DNA of 57,676 nt from a bacterium (GTDB lineage Bacteria > Sumerlaeota > Sumerlaeia > MVZB01): contig JAJFUE010000061.1 of assembly GCA_021372575.1 (NCBI GenBank), positions 1 to 57,676 of the forward strand. Direction: 5' to 3'. Shown piece after piece: positions 18,578 to 28,486 of this stretch; the first letter of the stretch is position 1; each line of letters begins with the position of its first letter. The notes under the pieces are model-generated. The model ran no database searches. It saw only the letters and a list, made by a program, of their open reading frames with translations, and was not told the DNA's origin. The position numbers were made by a program, and so were the translations under genes.

Positions 18578-20407
18578 ATGCGTTTGTTTTCCCGCTGGCG
18601 GATCACGGTTGCCATATTCATGTTGGGCGTCATTCCCGCGGCGGCGGCGAAGCCCGCGCCATGGTGGCAGGCCGAGACCGCGATGGGGACGAACGGGACG
18701 CTGCGGCTTGATACGAAACCTTGGTGGGAGCGCGCCACGGCGCTCAAGGCCGGCGAGCAGTTTTCTTTGGCCGCGACCAAAACCGGCGGCATGATGCTCG
18801 TCCGCAAGGAACAAGCCGTCAATCCCGCCCACGGCCAAATGATCGTGTGGATCCTCGACGACGATGGCGACATGGACGCGAACAACCCCAGGCTCGACAC
18901 CGACAGCGACTGCTATGTCGTCGATTACAACGGCGACGGCACGGTCGATCGCATGGTCGATTATATTGATAACAACCACGACAACATTCAGGACGAGATG
19001 GAGATTCGCTTTTTCCGCGACAGCCAACTCCGTTACGCCTGGTTCGCGTTCGACCTCGACGGCGACGGCCACACATGGTACATGCGCGATTACGAAGTCT
19101 CGGGACTATTTCCGTTTTTCCGCAGCGATCCGTATGGCAACAACCTGTTTTTCCTGAACAAGTTCAACCCGATCGACAAAACGTGGATTCCGTTCTCGGA
19201 GTGCCCGTTCGCGTTCCATGACAACGATGGCGATGGGCAGTCGGAGGTTGTCGCGCGATTCAGCGCCGTGCCGCGCAGTTTCATGAAGCAAAACGGCAAT
19301 CCCGATTACGCCAATCGTTACCAGTATATGTACGGGCCGTTCACGGACGAGATGCGCGACATGGGCGTCGTGAACCTGCGCTACAGCTTCGACATCGACG
19401 GCTTGAGCGATGCCAAACACCCGCTTCACTACGAGATGGGCTTCAACATGGTCGGCGACCTGCCGTATCATTTCCGGGGCATGGCGCATCCGAACGCACT
19501 GCGGCGCGAGCCGCAAACCGCGAATGTCGCGCCGTTTGACCAGACCAAAAAGATCAGCGAGACCTATCCCGCCGACGAGACCGGCTTCTCGTTCATGGAA
19601 TTCGAGGACGGTGCGATCCAGATCGGCGATCCGGCGGGAGACGAAGCCGGCGACCGGCGTTGGGAAGGCGTGTTCTGGATGTGGAACCGCCGCCTCATGC
19701 ACAACACCGGCGGGCCGACGCAGTTCTGGAACATCCGGCGCGAGTGGTCGAACAGGCCGGCGACGCGGCGCGAGGTGTATTACAGCCCGGTCGATCGGCG
19801 GCTGCATTTAAAAGGCGCGAGTGAGGGTTGGATCAGGATCGGCAAGATCGCGGACGACGCCGAGATCGGCGAAGTTCACATGTATGACGCCGATCGCGAC
19901 GGGTATTTCGATCGATGGGAATATTTTGAAACGGGAAAGGCGTTGCCGGTGCGCGTCGATCGGGTGACGGGCGCGAAGAATATCGATTTCGGCGACAACT
20001 GGGCGGCGATGCGGAAGTTTTATACGGAAAAGGCGCTGCCGGAGGCGCTGCGGCTCGATCAGGCGATCATGGATGCGGTCGCGGTGGCGGGGGCGGAATA
20101 CGCGACGCCGGTTGCGGAGAATTTGAAGAAGGCGCTCGAGCGCGAGCTCAGCCCGACCGAACGCAGGTATATATTGGATTTGATTCGCGAGAACGCATAC
20201 CGGCACTGGCGCGAGGTTTCGCTGGCGGCGCAGGAAAAGATCCTCAACACGCCGGCGAAGCCCGATCATTCCTACAGCGAAACCAACGTGGCGACGGCGA
20301 AGGCGTGGCTCGCGTTCCAGATGCTCGCCGTGATCGACGATTTATACGCGCAGGGCAAATTCGCCGAGGTGGCCGAGGGGATCAAGAAGTTGAAGGCGAC
20401 GAAATAG
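18578..20407 (+). CDS. Secreted protein rich in EF-hand-like calcium motifs
   Basis: This 609-aa protein has a signal peptide (MRLFSRWRITVAIFM..., cleavage near AAAA-KP) and several aspartate-rich loops of DxDxDG type: DDDGDMDANNP, DYNGDGTVD, DLDGDGHT, DNDGDGQSE and DADRDGYFD, as in dockerin/thrombospondin-3-like calcium sites. Between them are long aromatic-rich stretches (WEGVFWMWNRRLMHNTGGP) that I do not recognise. GGAGG lies 9 nt before the ATG at 18578. Followed 26 bp later by an LVIVD-repeat gene and then two lyase-like paralogues on the same strand, so it probably belongs to an exported carbohydrate- or surface-related set. Function unknown. Confidence 0.8.
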   Translation: MRLFSRWRITVAIFMLGVIPAAAAKPAPWWQAETAMGTNGTLRLDTKPWWERATALKAGEQFSLAATKTGGMMLVRKEQAVNPAHGQMIVWILDDDGDMDANNPRLDTDSDCYVVDYNGDGTVDRMVDYIDNNHDNIQDEMEIRFFRDSQLRYAWFAFDLDGDGHTWYMRDYEVSGLFPFFRSDPYGNNLFFLNKFNPIDKTWIPFSECPFAFHDNDGDGQSEVVARFSAVPRSFMKQNGNPDYANRYQYMYGPFTDEMRDMGVVNLRYSFDIDGLSDAKHPLHYEMGFNMVGDLPYHFRGMAHPNALRREPQTANVAPFDQTKKISETYPADETGFSFMEFEDGAIQIGDPAGDEAGDRRWEGVFWMWNRRLMHNTGGPTQFWNIRREWSNRPATRREVYYSPVDRRLHLKGASEGWIRIGKIADDAEIGEVHMYDADRDGYFDRWEYFETGKALPVRVDRVTGAKNIDFGDNWAAMRKFYTEKALPEALRLDQAIMDAVAVAGAEYATPVAENLKKALERELSPTERRYILDLIRENAYRHWREVSLAAQEKILNTPAKPDHSYSETNVATAKAWLAFQMLAVIDDLYAQGKFAEVAEGIKKLKATK

Positions 20408-20433
20408 CCGGTTGCTGCGATGAAATATCGGGG

Positions 20434-21546
20434 ATGAAAATGAAAAGCAGATTCTTTGCGCTCATGTTTGCCGGCGTTTTGTTCACGTCCTTGGCGGCGG
20501 GGAAAGATGTTTCCGCGTCGATCGGCGGTGAAATCGTCGGGGCGGCGACGCACGGCAATTATATTTACGCGGCGCAGCGCGATACGATTCATGTGCTTGA
20601 TGCGAGCGACCGCAAACACATTCGCATTGTTGGAAGCTTTACGGATAAAAATGCGCGCATCGAGAGAATCATCCTCAGGTGGCCCGCGATCTTTTACGTG
20701 AAACACGAGTACGGAAGCTATTATTCCGGGCTGGGATGCGTGGACGTGACCAGCGCTTCGGCTCCAAGGCAATTGGAGCTGATCGAGTCATACAATGCGA
20801 AGAATTTCGATGTGACCACAAGCGGGCCGATGTTGTTGATTCTTTCGCGTTTTGTGCATGAGTTTGATATTTCGAATCCCTTGAAGCCGAAACGAATCAA
20901 ATCGCTCGATTTAGAGGAAACGGATTTCGAGCGGGTGAAGAAAGCCTACGCACCAGAGCCGCCCGTTTCATTAACGCACGAGGCCCTGTATTCGGGACGC
21001 GTTCACAACGTGAAGGTGATCGGAAAGATTGCATACGTTTTGGACGATGAACCCGGACTCAAGACGATCGACATTTCGGATCCCGCGCACCCGATATACC
21101 TCGGCCTGGCGAAAGATTCGGAAACAATCAAGAGGCAATTGGAGCCCAAAAAACCGATTCCCCAAAGCGGCGTTGCGTGGAGAGGATACAGGATTTGCAT
21201 TGTCACCAATGGCGAACAACACAGCCTCATCATTGAGAAACCATCGAATGCTACGTCGGAAACAATCGCCACGCTCAAGGAATGGACCGGATACGGCGGC
21301 GGGTGCGACAATCTCGACGAATGTTGGACGTCTGGCGACTGGTTGTTCGTTTTCGGGGATGAGCGCGATACCGGGGGTCATCACAATTATTTGGAGATCT
21401 ACAACTTGAAGAACCCGCAGAAGCCGGTCGAGTATAAGGCATTGCAGGGGTTCGATGGTTCTCCCGAGCAGGTTGAGATCAACGGGAATCTCGCTTTTAT
21501 CGCCGAAGGCAAAAACGGATTAAGCATCAGGAGCATCGTTCCATGA
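20434..21546 (+). CDS. Secreted LVIVD-repeat protein
   Basis: A 370-aa exported protein: signal peptide MKMKSRFFALMFAGVLFTSLAAG, then repeats with the LVIVD pattern (YAAQRDTIHVLDASD, GCVDVTSASAPRQL, HEFDISNPLKPKRI, LKTIDISDPAHPIYLG, LEIYNLKNPQKPVEY). LVIVD repeats form beta-propellers on bacterial surfaces. There are two close ATGs (20434 and 20440). It starts 26 bp after the EF-hand-rich gene, so the two are likely co-transcribed. No enzymatic motif seen. Confidence 0.85.
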   Translation: MKMKSRFFALMFAGVLFTSLAAGKDVSASIGGEIVGAATHGNYIYAAQRDTIHVLDASDRKHIRIVGSFTDKNARIERIILRWPAIFYVKHEYGSYYSGLGCVDVTSASAPRQLELIESYNAKNFDVTTSGPMLLILSRFVHEFDISNPLKPKRIKSLDLEETDFERVKKAYAPEPPVSLTHEALYSGRVHNVKVIGKIAYVLDDEPGLKTIDISDPAHPIYLGLAKDSETIKRQLEPKKPIPQSGVAWRGYRICIVTNGEQHSLIIEKPSNATSETIATLKEWTGYGGGCDNLDECWTSGDWLFVFGDERDTGGHHNYLEIYNLKNPQKPVEYKALQGFDGSPEQVEINGNLAFIAEGKNGLSIRSIVP

Positions 21547-21610
21547 TCGAACCGCTTCGCGGTTCCTGAATGCTTGGATTCGGTGGGGGAATAACAATCG
21601 TTTGGGCATG

Positions 21611-21628
21611 GCCGATCGGGAGATCGGC
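21611..21628. repeat. Dispersed palindromic repeat family B, copy 2
   Basis: Identical GCCGATCGGGAGATCGGC palindrome followed by GTTCCC, in the 183-bp gap between the LVIVD gene and the first lyase-like gene. Confidence 0.85.
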
Positions 21629-21729
21629 GTTCCCAGGCCTCGGGCGATCGGTGGTTGCCAGTAAGGAATGGTGCTTTCGGGCGTTGGGGTGAGTAGCGGT
21701 TTTGCTCAAAACATAGCGGGGGGATCGAC

Positions 21730-24561
21730 ATGAGGCGGCTTGGGGGTTGGCTGGTTGCGGTGGCGATCTTTGCGGCGGCGATGCGGCCGGTGCCGGCCAT
21801 GACCGAAAAGCAGCTCATGGACACCTACCTTGCGACGGTCGAGGAGGCCGTCGATGTTTTTGAGCCGCTGTGGGTCGAGGGGGACGTTCCGGGCGCGGGG
21901 CATTTCGATTTCCAGGGCTACAACAACTGGCAGGGCAAGGGCTACGCCGCGCTCGTCACGACGCCCGGCAATGGGCAGATCATTTTTTGTTACGCGCTGC
22001 TGCTGAACGAAACCGACAAGAAGACATTCGGAAAAATGAACGTGCCGCGCGAGACGCTGCGCGAGCACACGCTCAAGGCGATCCGCTGGATCGTGATGAC
22101 GAGCGGCTATGTGCCGGGCCATGTGAAATACCCGATTCCAAATTTGGGCGCGGGCTCGATGAAGGACGGCGGGTTTGCGCGGCGGCTCAATCAGTCGTAT
22201 GACTCGCACGGGTGGTTCACGCTCGGCGCGGCGATGCTGTGGAAGGAGATCGACCAGGACACGAAGGACAAGATGGAGTTTTTGTTCAAGGGCATGGCCG
22301 AGCAGACGCGCGAGCCCGGGTATTGGGGGACGTTTTCCGGCGGGCACCCCGACCGCGTGAAGCAGAACGAGTCGAGCACGATCGGCGCGGCGTGGCTCCT
22401 CAAGAGCGCCGAGGACATGGTCAAATACCGCGAAATCATCGAGGGCAACGCGATCTCGGCGGTCGGCACCGAGCACGATTTCGCTTCGAGCGCGATCGTC
22501 GCCGGCCGGCCGATGAACCAGTGGGCGATGGACTGGAACCTGTATCCCGATTACTCGAGCGACCACCACTGGTGGGCGCAGATCTGGTATGGCTGCGACG
22601 AGGTGTTCGAGGGCTACTGCTTCCTCGAGACGATGGCGCGCGTGACGAAGACGAAGGTGCCCGAGGCGATCACGTGGCCGGACAACGGCTACAAGGGCGT
22701 GGCGGCGTGGGCGCGCGCGCTGGTGACGCCGGAGGGCGAACCGGCCTCGGTGCACGGCATGGAATACGACTCGTATTACGGCGCGGGGTTGCTGCCGTTC
22801 GCGTACGGCGCGACGGTCGGGAAGGACCCGGTCTCGGCGGCGCTCGAGCAGCAGGCCGCGGTTTTGCTGCGCAAGCACACGCAGGCCGTGCGGCAATACG
22901 ACCATCACCGCGACTCGTGGGCCAAGGCGGCGTCGGCCTACCTGCTTCATAAATACGAAGGCCCGGGCGCCGAGGCGATGCCGCTGCCCGAGGCGATGGC
23001 CGCGCTGCGCGGCACGTGGCATTACAAGTGGCAGAACAACCTCCTGCAGCGCACCGGCGACAAGTTCGTGTCGTTCTCGTGGGGGTCGATGCTGCAACAG
23101 GGCGCGCGCGACGACATGCGTTACCCGCGCGGGTGGGTCATCCCGGCGCGCGGGTGGAAGACCGGCGTCGAGCCGCTCGTCTATATGCACCAGGAGACGC
23201 TGCTCGGGAAGATGACGGTCAAGGGAGAGGGAGGCAAGCCGGTGCGGTTCGGCGAGCCGATCACGGTCTATCGCGAGCAGCGCGATGATCAGGTGTTTAA
23301 CACGACCGGCGAGGCGGCCGACGGCTGGCTTGCGCGGCGCGGCGCGTTTCATTCGTTTGAACAGGGTCCGGCCGTGTGGCTCCTTTCGGTCGAGGCGCTC
23401 AAGGGGGCGAACTACGACTGGACCGGCATGCCGATCCATTTTTACGCGCGGCCGGGCGTCACCGAAACGCGCACCTATAGCGATGCGCAGGGAAGCGCGG
23501 CGCTCGAGACAACGGCCACGCGCACGTCGTCGTGGTGGTCGGTCGGCGACCGGCTGGGCATCGCGACGCTCGGGCTGGGCGACCATGTGGACATCCACCG
23601 CGAACCGGGGCTCAACTGGGCGCGGACCAATGAATATAAGGACAAAGTCGATGTTGTGAGTGTCGGCGGGTTCAAGGCGAAGCCGCTCAAGACCGGCGAA
23701 AACCTGGTCGATGCTTCGGTCGTGATCTACCCCGACGCGAAGGCCGACCAGATCAAGGCCGCGCAGGCCCGGCTCGAAAAAGAAGGCAAGCTGGCGCTGC
23801 CCGAGGGCTGGCGCGGCGTTGTGGCGCCGGACGCGATCCGGCCCGGCGTGCGGCACCTGGCGCTGACGCGGCTGCACGGGGTGGCGGGCATTGCGACGCT
23901 CAGGCTGTCGTTCGAGGAAGGCGCGCCGGTGCTTGGCATCCCGGCCGTCATTGAAGAAAAAACGGCGCACGTGAACGTGGCGCTCGATGCGATGCATTCG
24001 CTCAGCGAGTCGTTCGACCTTTATATTAATTCCAGCGACGACGTGAACGCCTACCGGGTTGCGCTCGGGCGGTGGCGCATCGAGCCGGTCGATGAGTCCG
24101 CGGTCAAGCTCGAGCTGCGCTGGCCGGAGCCGATGAGCGGCGTGAGCGGTCGCTGGGTTCCGGACAAGGGCACGCCCGAAGATCTTGATCTGGGCAAGGC
24201 TGAACAAGGCGTGTCGCTCAAGATCAATGGCGCGGGCACGCTCGAGCTCAAGGGCGGGCGGTACGAGGACAAGGTTGCGCCGGCGGTTGAGATCACGAAC
24301 TACAACAACCGCGAGGACGGCCGCGTGACGCTGACCGTGACGGCAAACGACCGCAGCGGGATCGCGTCGGTCGAGCTCGTGTGCGACGGCAAGCCGGTGC
24401 AAAAACTGGCCGCGCTGCCGTGGGAATTCACGTATTTCCCCGGCGAAGGCCTGCACACGTGGCAAGCCGTCGCGACCGACAAGGCCGGCAACAAACGCGA
24501 GTCGGTCAAGCGCACGTTCGAAGTCAAGATCGCCGACATCGGGATGAACACCGGACAGTAA
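21730..24561 (+). CDS. Large secreted polysaccharide-lyase-like protein, paralogue 1
   Basis: 943 aa with a signal peptide (MRRLGGWLVAVAIFAAAMRP, cleavage near VPA-MT). The helical N-terminal half (about 25-430; SDHHWWAQIWYG, ASVHGMEYDSYYG, RGTWHYKWQNN) suggests an alpha/alpha barrel as in heparinase II/III- or PL8-type lyases, the next 350 residues look beta-sandwich (SWWSVGDRLGIATLGLGD), and the last 90 residues are an Ig-like module (DRSGIASVELVCDG, PGEGLHTWQAVATDKAGNKR). No lyase family can be named with certainty. A closely similar gene lies at 25457-28285, so they are tandem duplicates split by hdeD on the other strand. Probably periplasmic or extracellular glycan processing. Confidence 0.75.
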   Translation: MRRLGGWLVAVAIFAAAMRPVPAMTEKQLMDTYLATVEEAVDVFEPLWVEGDVPGAGHFDFQGYNNWQGKGYAALVTTPGNGQIIFCYALLLNETDKKTFGKMNVPRETLREHTLKAIRWIVMTSGYVPGHVKYPIPNLGAGSMKDGGFARRLNQSYDSHGWFTLGAAMLWKEIDQDTKDKMEFLFKGMAEQTREPGYWGTFSGGHPDRVKQNESSTIGAAWLLKSAEDMVKYREIIEGNAISAVGTEHDFASSAIVAGRPMNQWAMDWNLYPDYSSDHHWWAQIWYGCDEVFEGYCFLETMARVTKTKVPEAITWPDNGYKGVAAWARALVTPEGEPASVHGMEYDSYYGAGLLPFAYGATVGKDPVSAALEQQAAVLLRKHTQAVRQYDHHRDSWAKAASAYLLHKYEGPGAEAMPLPEAMAALRGTWHYKWQNNLLQRTGDKFVSFSWGSMLQQGARDDMRYPRGWVIPARGWKTGVEPLVYMHQETLLGKMTVKGEGGKPVRFGEPITVYREQRDDQVFNTTGEAADGWLARRGAFHSFEQGPAVWLLSVEALKGANYDWTGMPIHFYARPGVTETRTYSDAQGSAALETTATRTSSWWSVGDRLGIATLGLGDHVDIHREPGLNWARTNEYKDKVDVVSVGGFKAKPLKTGENLVDASVVIYPDAKADQIKAAQARLEKEGKLALPEGWRGVVAPDAIRPGVRHLALTRLHGVAGIATLRLSFEEGAPVLGIPAVIEEKTAHVNVALDAMHSLSESFDLYINSSDDVNAYRVALGRWRIEPVDESAVKLELRWPEPMSGVSGRWVPDKGTPEDLDLGKAEQGVSLKINGAGTLELKGGRYEDKVAPAVEITNYNNREDGRVTLTVTANDRSGIASVELVCDGKPVQKLAALPWEFTYFPGEGLHTWQAVATDKAGNKRESVKRTFEVKIADIGMNTGQ

Positions 24562-24570
24562 TTTCAACGT

Positions 24571-24640
24571 TCGTAGTCCCGCGTTCACGCGGAATGATCG
24601 CTTCGGTGCGGTATGTTCCGCCTGAAGGCGGGACTGCGAA
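24571..24640. repeat. Long imperfect inverted repeat between convergent genes
   Basis: TCGTAGTCCCGC (24571-24582) pairs with GCGGGACTGCGA (24628-24639), and the arms extend inward (GCGGAA at 24589-24594 against TTCCGC at 24616-24621), giving about 24-nt arms with three mismatches. It separates converging genes and may act as a two-way terminator, or be a mobile palindromic unit. Confidence 0.7.
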
Positions 24641-24647
24641 CCAATCC

Positions 24648-25226
24648 TTACGTTCCCATGGCGGGCCTGGGCGGGGCCGTCGTGACGCGCTTGACGAAGC
24701 TGCGCATCTTGAACGCCAGACTGGTCGTTATGATCCCCGATACGATGGCATAAACCCCGATCAGCCACAGAATGGCAAGCGCCCCCGCGCCCGGCCTGCC
24801 CATCAGGAACATCCCGAACAGGACGGAGACGAGGCCGCCGAGCATCATCCAGAACTCGCCTTCGATCTCCCTGCGGAGCCGGATCGCGGCCACGATCTGA
24901 AGGATGCCCGTGGCGATGGCCCAGATCGCGATGTAGAACAGGATGACGAGCGCCGTCAAACCGGGATTGCCGACCGTCAGGACGCCCACGAGCATTCCCG
25001 CGAGGCCCGTCAGAAGCATTACCCACCAGTGCTCGTGTTCGTGACGCCCTTCGAATGCGTGGAACACGTTTCCGGCACCATCGACGAACACGTAGGCGGC
25101 GAAGAGAAGGATCAGTGATGCAAGCGAGATCCCCGGATAGGCGAGGACGATCAGTCCAAAGACGATCGCGAGAATGCCGCGCAGCATGATGATCCACCAA
25201 TAGCGGGAAAGAAGATTTGCAAACAT
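24648..25226 (-). CDS. hdeD: HdeD-family (DUF308) membrane protein
   Basis: A 192-aa protein with six short hydrophobic helices in three pairs. WWIIMLRGILAIVFGLIVL and the repeated (F/L)xGxxxL patterns are typical of HdeD, an inner-membrane protein linked to acid resistance in Escherichia coli, although in other bacteria its role is uncertain. GGAGG lies 7 nt before the ATG. It points against both flanking lyase-like paralogues and sits between them, so it was probably inserted into, or trapped by, the duplication. Confidence 0.9.
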   Translation of the reverse strand: MFANLLSRYWWIIMLRGILAIVFGLIVLAYPGISLASLILLFAAYVFVDGAGNVFHAFEGRHEHEHWWVMLLTGLAGMLVGVLTVGNPGLTALVILFYIAIWAIATGILQIVAAIRLRREIEGEFWMMLGGLVSVLFGMFLMGRPGAGALAILWLIGVYAIVSGIITTSLAFKMRSFVKRVTTAPPRPAMGT

Positions 25227-25456
25227 CGTTTGCCTCCTTATCTTGCCCTTTCCAGCAGGTGCATGGTTGTAACCGATACCTTAATCATAAATGAAGAGGC
25301 GCAAAAAACAGAAAGTGTATTCACGGCAAACTGAGGGCTCGCGAGTAAGGTGGCGGTCCTCGGGGCGTTATTTTGAATAGTGGTCAGACTCTAAAATTTG
25401 TATCTTGGGGCCGGAAAGAACAGAAACACATTTAAACCGTGGCAAAGGAATCAACC

Positions 25457-28285
25457 ATGAAACGTCTTGGGGCACGCGGGCTTATTTTCGGCTTGATGGT
25501 TTTTGCCGGCTTCATTAAATCGGCCGCGGCGATGACCGAGCGCGAGCTCATGGATTACTATCTCGGGACGGTCGAGTCGGCGGTCGATATTTTTGAGCCG
25601 CTGTGGGTCGAAGGGGACGTGCCGGGGGCGGGACACTTCGATTTTCAGTCGTATCAAAACTGGACCAACCAGGGCTATGTGGCGCTCATCACGACGCCCG
25701 GCAACGGCGAGCTGATCTTTTGCTACGCGACGCTGCTCACGCAGACCGATAAGCAGTTCTTCGGCAAGAACAAGGTGCCGCGCGCGGTGATCCGCGACCA
25801 TGCGATGAAGGCGATCCGCTGGATCGTGATGACGAGCGGGCACGTGCCGGGGCACGTCAGGTTCCCGATCCCGGGGCTTTCTCCGGCTTACATCAAGGAC
25901 GGCGGCTACGCGCGCAAGATCGACCAGCCGCACGACTCGATGGGGTGGTTCACGGTCGGCGCGGCGATGCTGTGGGCCGAGATCGACCCGGCCCTCAAGG
26001 ACAAAATGGAATACATGTTCAAGGGCAATGCGCAGCAGGAGCGGCAGCCCGGCGGGTGGCGGCTCGGGCAGGCCGGCTACCAGGATCGCGTGAAGAAGAA
26101 CATGTCGATCACGATGGGGGCGGCGTGGCTGTTGAAGGACCCCAAGGAAATGGCGAGGTATCGCGAGATCATCACGGGCAACATCCTTTCGCTGCCGGGG
26201 ACGAAGCACGATTTCGCGGCAAAGACGATCGCCGCCGGCAAGCCGATCAAAGACTGGGCGATGGACTGGAACCTGTACGAGGACTATTCGAGCGACCATC
26301 ACCGCTGGGCGCAGATCTGGTACGGCAGCGACGCGATGTTCGAGGGGCGCTCGTTCATTGAATTCATGTCGCGGTTCATGGGCACGCCGGTGCCGCAGAC
26401 CGCGACGTGGCCGGGCAACGGATTCAAGGGCGTGCTCGGGTGGGATAAGGCGATCGTGACGCCCGAGGGCGAGCCGGCCTCGGTGCACGGCATGGAATAC
26501 GATTCGTATTACGGCTCGGGGCTGCTGGCGTTCGCGTTCGGCGCGACGGTCGGGAAGGACCCGGTCGCGGCGGCGCTCGAGGAGCAGGCCGCGATCATGC
26601 ACCGGCGCAACGCGCTCGCCATAGGGCAGTATGATTATCACCGCAACGCGTGGGCGAAGGCCGCGGCCGCTTACCTGTGGCACAAGTTTGAAGGCCCGCG
26701 CGCCGAGCCGCTGCCGCTGCCCGAGGCGATGGCGGCGATGCGCGGGACGTGGCATTACAAATGGCAGAACGCGCTCGTGCAGCGCACCGACGACAAGTTC
26801 GTCTCGTTCTCGTGGGGCGCGATGCTTCAGCGCAAGGGCGAGGAAGATTACCACTATCCGCGCGGGTGGGTCTTCCCGGCGCGCGGCTGGCAGACGGGGG
26901 TCGAGCCGCTTGTTTATATGCACCCGCAGAGTTTGTTCGGCAGGATGACGGCGAAGGTCGGCGGCACAACGGCGACGCTGGGGCAGGCGGACGTGCTCTA
27001 CAACGAGTGGCGCGACGACCAGTCGTTCAGCTCGACCGGCGAGGCGGCGGACAAATACCTGGCGCGGCGCGGCGCGTTTCATGCGTTCGAGCGCGGGCCG
27101 GCGGTGTGGCTTCTCTCCGTCGAGGCGCTTCAGCCCGTCCGGATCGACTGGACGGGCATGCCATTGCACTTCTACGCGCGCGACGGGGTGACGACGCCCA
27201 GAACCTACACGGACGCGCAGGGGAGCGTCCCGCTCGAGCAGCCGACAAACCGGAAGTCGGCATGGTGGTCGGTTGGCGACCGGCTGGGGATCACGACGCT
27301 CGGGCTGGGAGACAACATCACGATCCGGCGCATCCCGGGCCAGAACTGGGCACGCAAGCCCGGCTACCGCGACTGCGTCGATGTCGTCGCGATCGGCGGG
27401 ATGGAAGCGAGGCCGTATGGCACCGGTCAGAGCATCGACTCGGCCGTCGTGATCTATCCGGACGCGAAGGCGGAGCAGATCGCGGCGGCGCAGGCGGCGC
27501 TGCAAAAAGAAGGAAAAATGAAACTGCCGGCGGGCTGGGCCGGCGTGGTTGCACCGGACGCGATCCGGCCCGGGATTCGGCATCTGGCACTGTCGCGGCT
27601 CAACGGCAAAGCCGAGTTCGCGAACCTGAATCTGTCGTTCGATGAGGGCGCGCCGGTCCTTGGCGTTCCGACGGATGTTAACGGCAACAAGGCCCACGTA
27701 AATGCGGTGCTCGCGCCGATGCGTTCGCTGACCGAGTCGTTCGACCTGTATTTGAATGCCGATGGGGACGTGACGGCGCGACGGGTGGGGCTTGGCAAAT
27801 GGCGCATCGAGCCGAACGAGAAAGGTTCGGTGAAGCTCAAGCTCAACTGGCCCGATTCGCTGGAGGGCGTGACGGGGCGCTGGATCCAGGACGGCAGGCG
27901 GCCGGTGGCGCTCGATCTGGGCAAGGGCAAGGTGTCGCTCAAGATCGCCGGGCCGGGCGTGATCGAGCTCACGGGCGGAAGGTACGAGGACAAGGTCGCG
28001 CCGGCGGTCGAAATCGTAGGGCTCGAGAACCGCGAGGACGGCCGGATGAAGATCACGGCCCAAGCGGCTGACCGCAGCCGGATCGCGAGCGTGGAGCTGT
28101 GGTGCGACGGCGAACCGGTGGCGACGCGAAACGGCGCGCCGTGGGAATTCGTGCATTTCCCCGGAGAGGGCTTGCACACGTGGCAGGCGATCGCGACCGA
28201 TGGGGCGGGGAACAAACGCGAGTCGTTCAAGCGGACGGTCGAAGTCAAAATCGAGCGCCCGCCAATGCAGATTCCGAATTTTTGA
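25457..28285 (+). CDS. Large secreted polysaccharide-lyase-like protein, paralogue 2
   Basis: 942 aa from the ATG at 25457 (AAGGA 8 nt upstream), with signal peptide MKRLGARGLIFGLMVFAG. The whole length matches paralogue 1: for example VEGDVPGAGHFDFQ, TTPGNGELIFCYATLLTQTD, the DYSSDHHRWAQIWYG region, SVHGMEYDSYYG, SWGAMLQ, WWSVGDRLGITTLGLGDN and the terminal Ig-like module PGEGLHTWQAIATDGAGNK. Conserved His, Asp and Tyr residues shared by both copies are the best guesses for catalytic sites. Differences scattered along the sequence indicate an old duplication. Function inferred as for paralogue 1. Confidence 0.75.
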   Translation: MKRLGARGLIFGLMVFAGFIKSAAAMTERELMDYYLGTVESAVDIFEPLWVEGDVPGAGHFDFQSYQNWTNQGYVALITTPGNGELIFCYATLLTQTDKQFFGKNKVPRAVIRDHAMKAIRWIVMTSGHVPGHVRFPIPGLSPAYIKDGGYARKIDQPHDSMGWFTVGAAMLWAEIDPALKDKMEYMFKGNAQQERQPGGWRLGQAGYQDRVKKNMSITMGAAWLLKDPKEMARYREIITGNILSLPGTKHDFAAKTIAAGKPIKDWAMDWNLYEDYSSDHHRWAQIWYGSDAMFEGRSFIEFMSRFMGTPVPQTATWPGNGFKGVLGWDKAIVTPEGEPASVHGMEYDSYYGSGLLAFAFGATVGKDPVAAALEEQAAIMHRRNALAIGQYDYHRNAWAKAAAAYLWHKFEGPRAEPLPLPEAMAAMRGTWHYKWQNALVQRTDDKFVSFSWGAMLQRKGEEDYHYPRGWVFPARGWQTGVEPLVYMHPQSLFGRMTAKVGGTTATLGQADVLYNEWRDDQSFSSTGEAADKYLARRGAFHAFERGPAVWLLSVEALQPVRIDWTGMPLHFYARDGVTTPRTYTDAQGSVPLEQPTNRKSAWWSVGDRLGITTLGLGDNITIRRIPGQNWARKPGYRDCVDVVAIGGMEARPYGTGQSIDSAVVIYPDAKAEQIAAAQAALQKEGKMKLPAGWAGVVAPDAIRPGIRHLALSRLNGKAEFANLNLSFDEGAPVLGVPTDVNGNKAHVNAVLAPMRSLTESFDLYLNADGDVTARRVGLGKWRIEPNEKGSVKLKLNWPDSLEGVTGRWIQDGRRPVALDLGKGKVSLKIAGPGVIELTGGRYEDKVAPAVEIVGLENREDGRMKITAQAADRSRIASVELWCDGEPVATRNGAPWEFVHFPGEGLHTWQAIATDGAGNKRESFKRTVEVKIERPPMQIPNF

Positions 28286-28288
28286 GAG

Positions 28289-28475
28289 ATGAGAACCACG
28301 GAATACACGGAAAACACGGAAAGAATCAGGGAGCCGAACAGCGGGCGAGTGCTGGCCGGGCAAACTAAAGTTTGAACTCCGAACAGGAATTCCGACGCCG
28401 AAATCGAATAGGTAATCGAGTTGTCCCTCGCTTACGCTCGGGCTACTGCATCCATGTCGCTTCGAGCCGAAGCGA
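28289..28475. repeat. Repeat-filled gap: ACACGGAAA units, family A copy and a hairpin
   Basis: After the lyase stop come CCACGGAATACACGGAAAAC-type units (28293-28322), then a family A copy (28423-28451), then a perfect 8-bp hairpin TCGCTTCG/CGAAGCGA (28457-28464/28468-28475) just downstream of the minus-strand glycosyltransferase. No gene is seen in 28286-28486. Confidence 0.75.
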
Positions 28476-28486
28476 GCTACTGACAA

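Noticed and set aside
21706-28486. Very long minus-strand open frames (1164 and 1011 codons) opposite the two lyase-like genes
   Set aside because: They mirror the real genes on the other strand, are Arg/His/Pro-rich, lack domains and arise from GC-rich third positions.
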